Source of the DNA: a bacterium
GTDB lineage: Bacteria; Eremiobacterota; Eremiobacteria; Baltobacterales; Baltobacteraceae
Reading direction: 5' to 3'
NCBI GenBank assembly: GCA_021782295.1
Contig: JAJXVC010000138.1
Location: 1 to 5,175, forward strand
DNA: 5,175 bases
A model generated the notes under the pieces. The model had not been told where the DNA came from. It did no database searches and saw only the letters and a program-made list of their open reading frames with translations. This document shows positions 1 to 5,085 of this stretch, one piece after another; the first letter of the stretch is position 1; each line of letters opens with the position of its first letter. Made by a program: the position numbers and the translations under genes.

Positions 1-26
1 GTGATCCGGGGACGAGCGCAGTCGGC

Positions 27-108
27 GCTCATGAGTGAGCTACACCCGGCCGAGGACGCCGGTCGCCGCGCACGATGCGCGGCGTAGGCACACACGACGA
101 AAGCGTGG
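27..108. repeat. Probable decayed third copy of the 81-bp hairpin element
   Basis: Bases 37-48 match 10 of 12 bases of the segment at 479-490 in the clear element copy (469-549). The distance from that segment to the right-hand GTGG end is 71 bases here and 70 there. The centre holds a perfect 9-bp palindrome with a 3-nt loop (64-72 with 76-84), where the clear copies also have a GC-rich central stem. Like both clear copies, it ends in a GTGG-type right end followed by an AGAAGAAG-rich stretch. The left inverted arm is not preserved. The similarity was aligned by eye in GC-rich DNA, so chance resemblance is possible. Confidence 0.35.
64..84. repeat. Perfect 9-bp inverted repeat with CGA loop
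   Basis: CGCCGCGCA, CGA, TGCGCGGCG form a perfect, very GC-rich hairpin. No T-run follows on either strand, so it is not a standard intrinsic terminator. It probably belongs to the decayed repeat element around it. A smaller perfect 6-bp hairpin (GAGCGC / GCGCTC, loop AGTCG) lies at 14-30. Confidence 0.6.
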
Positions 109-148
109 CAAGAGAGCAGCGAGAAGAAGAACGCGTTCCCGCGCGCCT

Positions 149-245
149 TCTGAATGCAACTTTACCCGCGAGGAGCCGATATTATGAGTAGTATGATCGA
201 CACGTTGGCCATTGCCAAGCAGCTCCAGGAGGCTGGGGACACCCC
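149..245 (+). repeat. 97-bp perfect direct repeat, copy 1 (RBS plus N-terminal codons)
   Basis: This segment is identical, base for base, to 592-688 (offset 443). It covers 35 bases before the ATG, including the SD, and about 20 codons after it. Beyond 246 the two genes differ first at silent sites and then in amino acids. Confidence 0.95.
170..175 (+). promoter_or_regulatory. Shine-Dalgarno site, coiled-coil gene 1
   Basis: GAGGAG lies 8 bases before the ATG at 184. An in-frame ATG at 154 has no comparable site, so 184 is preferred as the start. The same site occurs before gene 2, at 613-618. Confidence 0.7.
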
Positions 246-468
246 CCAGCACGCCGAGGCGCTCGCCAATATCCTGGGCCGGACGCTGCAAGAGACAACC
301 GTAACCAAGCACGACCTGCGCGAAGCGATCGCGGCGCTCGACCACAAGATCGATACGGTTGAGCAGAAGCTCGATTCCAAACTGAGCCGATCCATCCTCG
401 GACTCTTTGCCGCTCAGAGCGCCGTCATCGCCATCGCCACCTCCCTCGTCCTCGCGCATATTAAGTAG
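184..468 (+). CDS. Small DUF1640-like coiled-coil protein with C-terminal membrane anchor (paralogue 1)
   Basis: The 94-aa protein starts at ATG 184, after GAGGAG at 170-175. Residues 1-37 form an amphipathic helical region (MIDTLAIAKQLQEAGDTPQH, then ALANILGR). The pattern 'find the tail, AEAL, then TKHDLREAI' is typical of DUF1640 / CCDC90-type proteins, as recalled from that family. Residues 40-68 are charged coiled coil with hydrophobic positions I49, L52, I56, V59, L63 and L67. Residues 70-91 (ILGLFAAQSAVIAIATSLVL) form one membrane helix, and a short HIK tail follows. The protein is therefore probably tail-anchored and oligomeric, with the coiled coil on one face of the inner membrane. 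Family members have no firmly established bacterial function, so none is assigned. The first 97 bases of this unit (149-245) are identical to the unit at 592-688. The C-terminus is unlike that of paralogue 2. Confidence 0.8.
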   Translation: MSSMIDTLAIAKQLQEAGDTPQHAEALANILGRTLQETTVTKHDLREAIAALDHKIDTVEQKLDSKLSRSILGLFAAQSAVIAIATSLVLAHIK

Positions 469-549
469 CCACGCCGCAGCGCTACGCCCGCAAGGCGCGA
501 CCGCCGAGCGCTTCGCGCCGGCGCGCCTTCGGGCTTGCCCGCGGTGTGG
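469..549. repeat. 81-bp hairpin-forming intergenic element, copy A
   Basis: This element directly follows the TAG stop of paralogue 1 and matches 1028-1108 at 78 of 81 positions. Its ends are near-perfect 9-bp inverted repeats (CCACGCCGC and GCGGTGTGG, one mismatch). Inner arms AAGGCGCG (492-499) and CGCGCCTT (522-529) are complementary, and GCCCG pairs with CGGGC beyond a one-base bulge. The whole sequence can therefore fold into one long imperfect hairpin. It has no open frame of note and no T-run. It resembles REP/MITE-type extragenic palindromes. The family is not recognised. Confidence 0.85.
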
Positions 550-591
550 CGGTGCAGAGAGAAGAAGAACGTGCCTCCGATGCGCGATTCG

Positions 592-688
592 TCTGAATGC
601 AACTTTACCCGCGAGGAGCCGATATTATGAGTAGTATGATCGACACGTTGGCCATTGCCAAGCAGCTCCAGGAGGCTGGGGACACCCC
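592..688 (+). repeat. 97-bp perfect direct repeat, copy 2
   Basis: Partner of 149-245. It carries the SD GAGGAG (613-618) and the start of paralogue 2. The 42 bases between the upstream element and this repeat share a GAGAAGAAGAACG stretch with the region before copy 1. Confidence 0.95.
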
Positions 689-1019
689 GCAACACGCCGA
701 AGCGCTCGCTAATATCCTGGGCCGAACGCTGCAGGAGAATACGGTCACCAAGCATGACCTGCGTGAAGCCGTAGCCGTGCTTGATCGGAAGATCGACGAG
801 AAGTTCGGCATCCTCGACCACAAGATCGACGAGAAGTTCGGCATCCTCGACCACAAGATCGACGAGAAGTTCGGCATCCTCGACCACAAGATCGACGAGA
901 AGTTCGGCATCCTCGACCGCAAGATCGACGAAAAGATCAATCAACACCTCCACGCCACAATCGGCTGGATGATCGGCCTAATCGGCGCCCTTGGCGCCTT
1001 CATCCACTTCGTTCACTAA
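627..1019 (+). CDS. Coiled-coil membrane protein with four 11-residue hendecad repeats (paralogue 2)
   Basis: The 130-aa protein starts at ATG 627 (SD at 613-618). An in-frame ATG at 597 is less likely. Residues 1-37 are identical to paralogue 1, and the TKHDLREA segment of DUF1640-like proteins follows. Residues 55-98 are four copies of KIDEKFGILDH (the last ends in R), plus a partial fifth. Hydrophobic residues I56, F60, L63, I67, F71, L74, I78, F82, L85, I89, F93, L96 and I100 are spaced 4-3-4. That is a hendecad register, expected to give a nearly straight or slightly right-handed bundle. Residues 109-128 (GWMIGLIGALGAFIHFVH) are a single C-terminal membrane helix. This anchor is unlike that of paralogue 1 but closely matches the gene at 2174-2455. 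The protein is probably an oligomeric, tail-anchored rod whose length is set by repeat number. The biological role is unknown. Confidence 0.85.
   Translation: MSSMIDTLAIAKQLQEAGDTPQHAEALANILGRTLQENTVTKHDLREAVAVLDRKIDEKFGILDHKIDEKFGILDHKIDEKFGILDHKIDEKFGILDRKIDEKINQHLHATIGWMIGLIGALGAFIHFVH
789..935 (+). repeat. 33-bp tandem repeat, four copies plus partial, in frame
   Basis: The units are 789-821, 822-854, 855-887 and 888-920. The first three are identical. The fourth differs by one base (CAC to CGC in its last codon). A 15-base partial unit follows at 921-935 with one silent change. The period is a multiple of three, so changes in copy number keep the reading frame. No silent differences separate the full units, which points to recent expansion. 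Confidence 0.97.
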
Positions 1020-1027
1020 TCTCGATA

Positions 1028-1108
1028 CCACGCCGCAGCGCTACGCCCGCAAGGCGCGACCGCCGAGCGCTTCGCGCCGGCGCGCCTTGTGGCTTGCCCG
1101 CGGCGTGG
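1028..1108. repeat. 81-bp hairpin-forming intergenic element, copy B
   Basis: This copy matches 469-549 except at three positions (two adjacent bases near 1089 and one near 1104). Here the 9-bp terminal inverted repeats (CCACGCCGC and GCGGCGTGG) and the inner arms (CAAGGCGCG and CGCGCCTTG) are both perfect. It begins 8 bases after the TAA of paralogue 2. In both copies an AGAAGAAG stretch follows within about 15 bases, so the flank may belong to the unit. Confidence 0.85.
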
Positions 1109-1118
1109 CAGAAGAAGC

Positions 1119-1137
1119 GTGTTTCGATAAGAAACAC
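1119..1137. promoter_or_regulatory. 19-bp perfect dyad, operator-like
   Basis: GTGTTTC, GATAA, GAAACAC is a perfect 7-bp inverted repeat around a 5-bp spacer, in AT-richer DNA about 90 bases before the lipoprotein start. Size and symmetry suit a dimeric repressor or activator site. No specific regulator family is recognised. A short hairpin is the alternative. Confidence 0.45.
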
Positions 1138-1139
1138 AG

Positions 1140-1171
1140 CTTATCTGTTTATCTACTTATCTGCTTATCGC
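1140..1171 (+). repeat. Four 8-bp iterations (consensus CTTATCTG) in the lipoprotein leader
   Basis: The units CTTATCTG, TTTATCTA, CTTATCTG and CTTATCGC run head to tail at 1140-1147, 1148-1155, 1156-1163 and 1164-1171. The inverse of the core, CGATAAG, sits at 1125-1131 inside the adjacent dyad and complements CTTATCG at 1164-1170. Each unit also resembles a weak -10 hexamer (TTATCT), so the promoter of the lipoprotein operon may lie here. No convincing -35 was found. Confidence 0.6.
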
Positions 1172-1204
1172 ACAGGATTCGGATCGCTACGATCGGAACC
1201 TGTG
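1171..1204 (+). promoter_or_regulatory. 34-nt stem-loop just upstream of the lipoprotein RBS
   Basis: CACAGG pairs with CCTGTG, TTC with GAA, and GATCG with CGATC around a CTA loop. There is one bulged A (1177) and one G-G mismatch (1181/1195), giving 14 base pairs in all. It ends 6 bases before the SD. No T-run follows, so it is not an intrinsic terminator. It could be an mRNA leader structure affecting translation or stability, or an imperfect DNA operator. Confidence 0.55.
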
Positions 1205-1210
1205 TTCGCA

Positions 1211-1217
1211 AAGGAGG
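1211..1217 (+). promoter_or_regulatory. Perfect Shine-Dalgarno site, lipoprotein gene
   Basis: AAGGAGG lies 8 bases before ATG 1226. It decides the start: the frame is open from 1094, but the 44 extra codons have no RBS and would bury the lipoprotein signal peptide. Confidence 0.85.
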
Positions 1218-1225
1218 GCCACGAA

Positions 1226-2155
1226 ATGCCCAATAAATCACACCTCATTCTCGCCGGCCTCGCGGCCCTCGCAATCCTCGTCGCCTGCGGCGGCGGTGGC
1301 CCGAGCCCGGTGCCGGTCGTATCGCCGACGACCTCGCCCGTGACCACCCCCGGCTCGGCGACGACCAACGCCTCGGGCGTCGTGGTGGACGACGCGAACG
1401 GGAACCCGCTTGCGGGCGTACCGGTCAAACTCATGCCCTGGGCTCCCTGCGGCACGCCGCCGCCGACCGCGCAGATCACCCCGGAGAATGACGGCTGCCC
1501 GACGCCGTTGCCCTCCCCACAGGCCACGACGAACCCGCAGGGGCGGTTCACGCTCAACGGCGCTCCCAACGGGCACTACCTGCTCGTGATCGGCACCGAT
1601 AGCACGAATACGACCGACCCGGTGCAGGCGACCGTTCACGATAACGTCACGCTCTCGGGTGGGAATCAAACGCTGCTCGCGCCGACGCTGCCTCCCGTGC
1701 CGACGATCACACCGCACCCGTGGGAGACCAACGGCGAGTACCGCCTCGCGACGTTAGATCCCACGAGCGAGACTCCGTGCTTCGTCGATTGGCAGCAAGA
1801 GCGGGCCGCGAATAACCTGCCCGCCGGGAGCATCGACGAATGGCTGTTAGAGAATATCCGGGCAACGAACACGTTCCACCAGAGCCCGAACTACTATAAT
1901 GCTCCGTGGCCGAATAACGCCTTCGGTAGTCTCACGACCGGCAACGAAGGCGGCGGTGGAACGTCGTGCGCGCAGGATATTCCCTTTGCCTTCGTTCCGG
2001 GGAACGTGGTGATTTCTTATTCGGAAGGCCCGCAGACGTTGTGGTTCGCGGGGCAATGGGTGACGTACAATAGCGTCCATTCCGCACAGGAGAGCGCCGA
2101 GTTTCCGATCGACCCACGGGCGTTTACCGATCCGAATGTCCCGGTCTGGCCGTAA
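1226..2155 (+). CDS. Secreted lipoprotein with carboxypeptidase-regulatory-like domain
   Basis: The 309-aa protein starts at ATG 1226. A type II signal peptide (MPNKSH, then LILAGLAALAILVAC) ends in the lipobox LVAC. Cys21 would be lipidated and is followed by GGGG and a Pro/Ser/Thr-rich linker (25-48). Residues 49-152 look like a carboxypeptidase-D regulatory / transthyretin-like beta-sandwich: GVVVDDANGNPLAGVPVKL, then TTNPQGRFTLNGAPNGHYLL. This one has an insert at 72-98 with two cysteines (75 and 91). Residues 165-309 are an unassigned C-terminal domain with Cys185 and Cys248, rich in Trp, Asn and Tyr. Its helix DWQQERAANNLPAGSIDEWL vaguely recalls CAP/SCP proteins, but their conserved motifs are not seen, so this is only a weak suggestion. 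It is probably a cell-surface or periplasmic protein. The next gene follows after 18 bases, and a structured leader precedes this one. Confidence 0.85.
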   Translation: MPNKSHLILAGLAALAILVACGGGGPSPVPVVSPTTSPVTTPGSATTNASGVVVDDANGNPLAGVPVKLMPWAPCGTPPPTAQITPENDGCPTPLPSPQATTNPQGRFTLNGAPNGHYLLVIGTDSTNTTDPVQATVHDNVTLSGGNQTLLAPTLPPVPTITPHPWETNGEYRLATLDPTSETPCFVDWQQERAANNLPAGSIDEWLLENIRATNTFHQSPNYYNAPWPNNAFGSLTTGNEGGGGTSCAQDIPFAFVPGNVVISYSEGPQTLWFAGQWVTYNSVHSAQESAEFPIDPRAFTDPNVPVWP

Positions 2156-2173
2156 CGTGGTAGGATGGTCGTG

Positions 2174-2455
2174 ATGACCGCACAGCCCTGGGAACCCCGC
2201 GTCTCCCGCCTCGAAGGAGCCATCGAGCAGATCGGCGACCGCCTCGCCGATCTGCATGGCGATATGACGGCGCTGCGTACCGAGTTGCGCGGCGACATGA
2301 CCGCACTTCGTACCGAGGTATCGACCCGACTCGACCGCATGGATACCCGCATCGACCATCTGGACGGCAAAATCGACCGAAACCTCCAGGTTACGGTCGG
2401 GTGGATGATCGCGCTAGTGACCGCGCTCGGCGCATTTCTGCATTTCGTTCACTAA
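2174..2455 (+). CDS. Small coiled-coil membrane protein (third family member)
   Basis: The 93-aa protein is best started at ATG 2174, because AGGATGG at 2162-2168 gives an SD-like site. An in-frame ATG at 2165 has no room for an RBS. Residues 8-71 are continuous coiled coil. M31, L34, L38, M42, L45, V49, L53, M56, I60, L63, I67 and L71 follow mainly 3-4-4 hendecad spacing. Residues 29-39 and 40-50 are an internal duplication (GDMTALRTELR and GDMTALRTEVS; bases 2258-2290 and 2291-2323). Residues 73-92 (GWMIALVTALGAFLHFVH) form a C-terminal membrane anchor nearly identical to that of the 627-1019 protein. The N-terminus (WEPRVSRLEGAIEQIGDRL) differs from the first two. It is probably co-transcribed with the lipoprotein gene, so the two may work together at the envelope. 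Function unknown. Confidence 0.8.
   Translation: MTAQPWEPRVSRLEGAIEQIGDRLADLHGDMTALRTELRGDMTALRTEVSTRLDRMDTRIDHLDGKIDRNLQVTVGWMIALVTALGAFLHFVH
2258..2323 (+). repeat. 33-bp in-frame duplication within the third coiled-coil gene
   Basis: The units 2258-2290 and 2291-2323 encode GDMTALRTEL(R/V-S). They differ at several silent sites, so this duplication is older than the repeats at 789-935, but the period of 11 codons is the same. Confidence 0.85.
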
Positions 2456-2535
2456 AAAACGGCGCGAGGAGGCACGAGAACACCCCGGAGTATTCTTCTT
2501 CGGGGTGTTCTTTCTCACCGCGCCTTCTTTTCCTT
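2454..2535. terminator. Bidirectional intrinsic terminator between convergent genes
   Basis: The core stem GAACACCCCG (2478-2487) pairs perfectly with CGGGGTGTTC (2501-2510), and A2477-T2511 extends it. Outer arms GGCGCG (2461-2466) and CGCGCC (2519-2524) are also complementary. TTC-TTTT-CCTT (2525-2535) follows on the plus strand. On the minus strand the hairpin leads into T6 (complement of 2454-2459). This suits termination of the rightward operon and of the leftward gene, whose stop lies inside the right flank. Confidence 0.8.
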
Positions 2536-4843
2536 ACTTGAGTGTGATGCCGTCATAGGAGTATGACGACATGATAATCGGCTTACAGTAGTTTCCTGGG
2601 CTTTTGCTTTCCGTAAACGCATAGACATAGACCGTTCCTGGCCCGGTGCGCGTGAAGATGGGCCCCGAGTAGGCTGAATCAACTCCAGACACAATGCCAA
2701 CCGATGACGGAACCTGAGGAGGAGCCGTTTTCGCTACAATCGGGCCGATAGTGAATCCGTATGTCGTAGTAGAGGTTCCGCTCGCATTGGTGCCATTTTT
2801 ACCGCAACTCCAGACACCCAACGATAAAGCAGGCGGGGCGAAACACCCTACACCGATTGGGAGAACGCTGGTGCCGGTTGGGCACGGCCCGACCACGCCG
2901 ACGGGTACGAGGCCGCTGCCGCCCGCCGGGGCGCTCGCTTGCGCGGGCGTCGTCGCGACCGTCACCGTGCAACTTCCCGCATTCGAGCCGGGGAGCACCG
3001 GAATGAGCACTTGTGCCCCAGAGGCATTTGTAGGATTCACTTGCCCGAGCGAGGCGACGTTGGAACAACCGAGCGTATTCGGGTTATACGTCGGCGTCGT
3101 CGCGCTCGTGTCGTTCGGCACGTAGGCGATCACCGGCGCTTGCGCGGCAGGCGTGCCGTTTTGGAGCACGCATCCGGTGGCGTCAACCGTGTATGGTCCG
3201 CCAACGGCATTGGCAAGCAACGCCTGCGCCGCCGCAGGCAAACTCGTCGTCGTTGCGGGCGTGTACGACGTTGGGTAGGTGCCGCTTTGAATCGCGACGG
3301 CTTTGCAGCCCGTCGTGAGTGCATCGGCCATCGCCGCGCCGAACAACTCCGCGATGAGCGGTTCGTGCATCGGCAGCATCGCTAAGGTCGAACCAGAAGC
3401 GGCCTCGACGATGCCCCCTGCGGGCCAGGTTTTCATCGCCAGTGCATTCGCTTGCACTTGCGCGGCGAACATCCGCCCATACGCGTCTTCGAAGACCGCC
3501 GTGCATACGCCGGCGCCGCTCATTGGCACCGACCACTGCTGAGCCACCGTCAACGTCCCGTCGCTACTGACCGTCGCATTTGCCGCGTTCGGCGGCGAGC
3601 AAATCCCCGTCGGTGTCACGGTCGAGTAGTAGCGGAAGATGAATCCGCCGCGCCCGCCTTGCGACGGCCCTACGGCATAGTTCTGCTCCTTCGTGACAAT
3701 CGGCGCTACCGTCGACGACCCAGTGAAGTTGACGGCATACCCTTGCGCGCTCGGCGCGAAAGTATCGCCGATCGACACGGGAACGCTCGTCGTCTGCGGC
3801 GTGTTATCGGTGACGTCGACCGCGCAGCTCGCGCCGTTCGGCGCCGGTGAGACCACGGGAAGCACCTGTACGTTCGTAACGCCTGCCGAGCCGTTGTAGC
3901 TCGGCGCGATGCTACCACCGCTTGGCGCGACTTGCGCGATGCCGCTGCATCCCGCGATAGAATACTGCTGCGCGGGAACGGTGACGCGATTGCCGTAGTT
4001 CGATTCGCTGGCCTGAAACGATTGCACCGGAGCGACCGGTGAGGAGAAATGCAGGGGATTTGGCGCGGCAAGCAGCGGCATCGGCGTTGGTGTCGCCGTA
4101 CCGATGATCACCGTTTGCACGAACGGAATATGCTGATCGGTTAAACCGATCGCTTCGCTAAACCGTCCATCGGTGAGCGTCGCACGAAAGGCTCGGCACG
4201 TCGCCGAGACGAGCGCGGGATAGCCACCTGGCGCCGGGGTGACCGGATAACCCCAATGGTAGACCTTCGGTACGCAGCTCGATGCAAAGGGCGTTTTGGC
4301 GTTAAGCGCAGCGATGCCGGCGAAATGTGCAACGAGCGCTGGGCCCCCGAAATAGTCATGCACGGAAAACCCCGTGAGCCCGCTTGACGGCGGGCGGTAG
4401 ATCGAGATCGAGGGTGCGTGGCCACCATTGCGCGGCAACGACGCCCACGCGTAGGTGTAGACCGCCAAGGTATCGAGCGGTTGCGAGGGCTGACATTCGC
4501 CGGCGGCGGCGGTAAAGCAATACGCGAAAAAATGTCCGTTGTGGTGCAAGCCTTGCTGATAGAGATCGAATTCGTGCCCGTCGGCGTTCGATACGCCCGC
4601 GAGATCGGTCGCCGGCACGAACGCGGCCTGCGAAGCGAGCTTGTCGCGCTCGAGCGCAGTGACGACGTTATGCACCGAGGCGACCTCGTGCTCGTAGGTG
4701 ATGCCGTTGGTAACGGCATGCGCGACCCCGATCAGTAGGGCAATGCCAGCGATCGCTAAGACGGCGAAGATCCAGCTACTCCCGAGCACGTCGACCAAGG
4801 AGGCTTGAGCACGCAACCGACGACGAACTTTCAGCGTAAACAT
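2534..4843 (-). CDS. Large membrane-anchored, pilin-like surface protein with Ig-like modules
   Basis: The 769-aa protein has a basic N-terminus (KVRRRLRAQASLVDVL) and one hydrophobic helix (about 23-43). R-A-Q-A-S-L-V-D resembles a type IV prepilin / TadE-like leader with Ala instead of Gly at -1 and Asp near +5/+6. Cleavage is therefore uncertain, and a plain N-terminal anchor is possible. Residues 44-245 form an exported N-terminal domain with an NADGHEFDLY motif, recalled from pilin-like proteins of Eremiobacterota. About 260-360, 370-465 and 575-655 look like Ig-like beta-sandwiches. They share a GCS-(I/V)-A motif and a G-x-(S/V)-C-x-V motif, with Cys pairs 299/340, 415/447 and 593/625. 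All 16 cysteines could form eight disulfides (the others are 109, 117, 190, 216, 513, 558, 654, 667, 680 and 753). Low charge and high Thr/Ser/Pro/Gly content fit a secreted adhesin or pilus-tip protein. No catalytic motif is seen. No SD precedes the ATG. Family unknown. Confidence 0.8.
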   Translation of the reverse strand: MFTLKVRRRLRAQASLVDVLGSSWIFAVLAIAGIALLIGVAHAVTNGITYEHEVASVHNVVTALERDKLASQAAFVPATDLAGVSNADGHEFDLYQQGLHHNGHFFAYCFTAAAGECQPSQPLDTLAVYTYAWASLPRNGGHAPSISIYRPPSSGLTGFSVHDYFGGPALVAHFAGIAALNAKTPFASSCVPKVYHWGYPVTPAPGGYPALVSATCRAFRATLTDGRFSEAIGLTDQHIPFVQTVIIGTATPTPMPLLAAPNPLHFSSPVAPVQSFQASESNYGNRVTVPAQQYSIAGCSGIAQVAPSGGSIAPSYNGSAGVTNVQVLPVVSPAPNGASCAVDVTDNTPQTTSVPVSIGDTFAPSAQGYAVNFTGSSTVAPIVTKEQNYAVGPSQGGRGGFIFRYYSTVTPTGICSPPNAANATVSSDGTLTVAQQWSVPMSGAGVCTAVFEDAYGRMFAAQVQANALAMKTWPAGGIVEAASGSTLAMLPMHEPLIAELFGAAMADALTTGCKAVAIQSGTYPTSYTPATTTSLPAAAQALLANAVGGPYTVDATGCVLQNGTPAAQAPVIAYVPNDTSATTPTYNPNTLGCSNVASLGQVNPTNASGAQVLIPVLPGSNAGSCTVTVATTPAQASAPAGGSGLVPVGVVGPCPTGTSVLPIGVGCFAPPALSLGVWSCGKNGTNASGTSTTTYGFTIGPIVAKTAPPQVPSSVGIVSGVDSAYSGPIFTRTGPGTVYVYAFTESKSPGNYCKPIIMSSYSYDGITLK

Positions 4844-4863
4844 GGCCGTACACGTTTGACCAT
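4831..4863 (-). CDS. Possible 10-codon leader peptide overlapping the large gene's start
   Basis: ATG 4863 opens a frame reading MVKRVRPCLR that stops at TGA 4833-4831, overlapping the first codons of the 769-aa gene in another frame. It has AGGAG at 4878-4874, 10 bases upstream, whereas the large gene's own ATG has no SD. Translational coupling could explain this, but an ORF this short easily arises by chance. Confidence 0.2.
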   Translation of the reverse strand: MVKRVRPCLR

Positions 4864-5085
4864 CCCAACGTGACTCCTACCGTTGCGGCCCCCGGAGCGC
4901 CTCGGCGAAGACTACAAACCTAGGTAGCGAGTAGGATGCGAGCGACCCCGCCGCAAGCGCCGACGATTTTTCGGCGCGTAGGTGCCGTGCGAAGCGTTAG
5001 CGGCGCAGCGATCAGCACGAACGGCGCATTTTATCCGTGCGGTGTGTTCCAGGCATATGGCTCTCGGCCGGTGTAGGCTACGCTT
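4844..5085. other. Divergent intergenic region with a GC-rich hairpin
   Basis: These 242 bases separate the leftward surface-protein gene from the rightward tnpB-like gene, so they should hold promoters for both and probably the left end of the insertion element. The clearest structure is GCGCCGA (4957-4963) pairing with TCGGCGC (4971-4977) around a T-rich loop. IS200/IS605-type ends carry subterminal hairpins, but the boundary cannot be set without a second copy. CCGTGCG occurs twice, about 50 bases apart, near 4985 and 5035. No convincing -35/-10 pair was found on either strand, and no open frame looks real. Confidence 0.45.

Noticed and set aside
1..87. Open plus-strand frame ending in TAG at 85-87, a possible C-terminus of an upstream gene
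   Set aside because: Only 28 codons are visible, with no recognisable motif. It overlaps strong palindromes and a probable decayed repeat element, so it cannot be supported as coding.
40..459. 139-aa minus-strand frame opposite coiled-coil gene 1
   Set aside because: No RBS or recognisable domain. Its similarity to the other antisense frame is explained by the 97-bp duplication.
789..935. Regular short repeats considered as a CRISPR array
   Set aside because: The units are contiguous, with no unique spacers, and are in frame in a gene.
414..953. 179-aa minus-strand frame with repeated ELLVDLVVEDA units
   Set aside because: It is the antisense reading of the 33-bp repeats. The plus frame has an SD, a membrane anchor and a coiled-coil register.
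1847..2359. 170-aa minus-strand frame opposite the lipoprotein and third coiled-coil gene
   Set aside because: It spans two well-supported plus-strand genes and has no start signal or domain. It is a GC-rich shadow frame.
2939..3385. Arg-rich plus-strand frames opposite the large minus-strand gene
   Set aside because: Their arginine-rich, low-complexity composition is typical of antisense reading of GC-rich coding DNA. The 769-aa frame has a coherent signal anchor and repeats.
4135..4151. Perfect 8-bp palindrome GATCGGTT-A-AACCGATC
   Set aside because: It lies inside the large coding sequence, with no link to a gene boundary. One such palindrome is expected by chance in about 5 kb.
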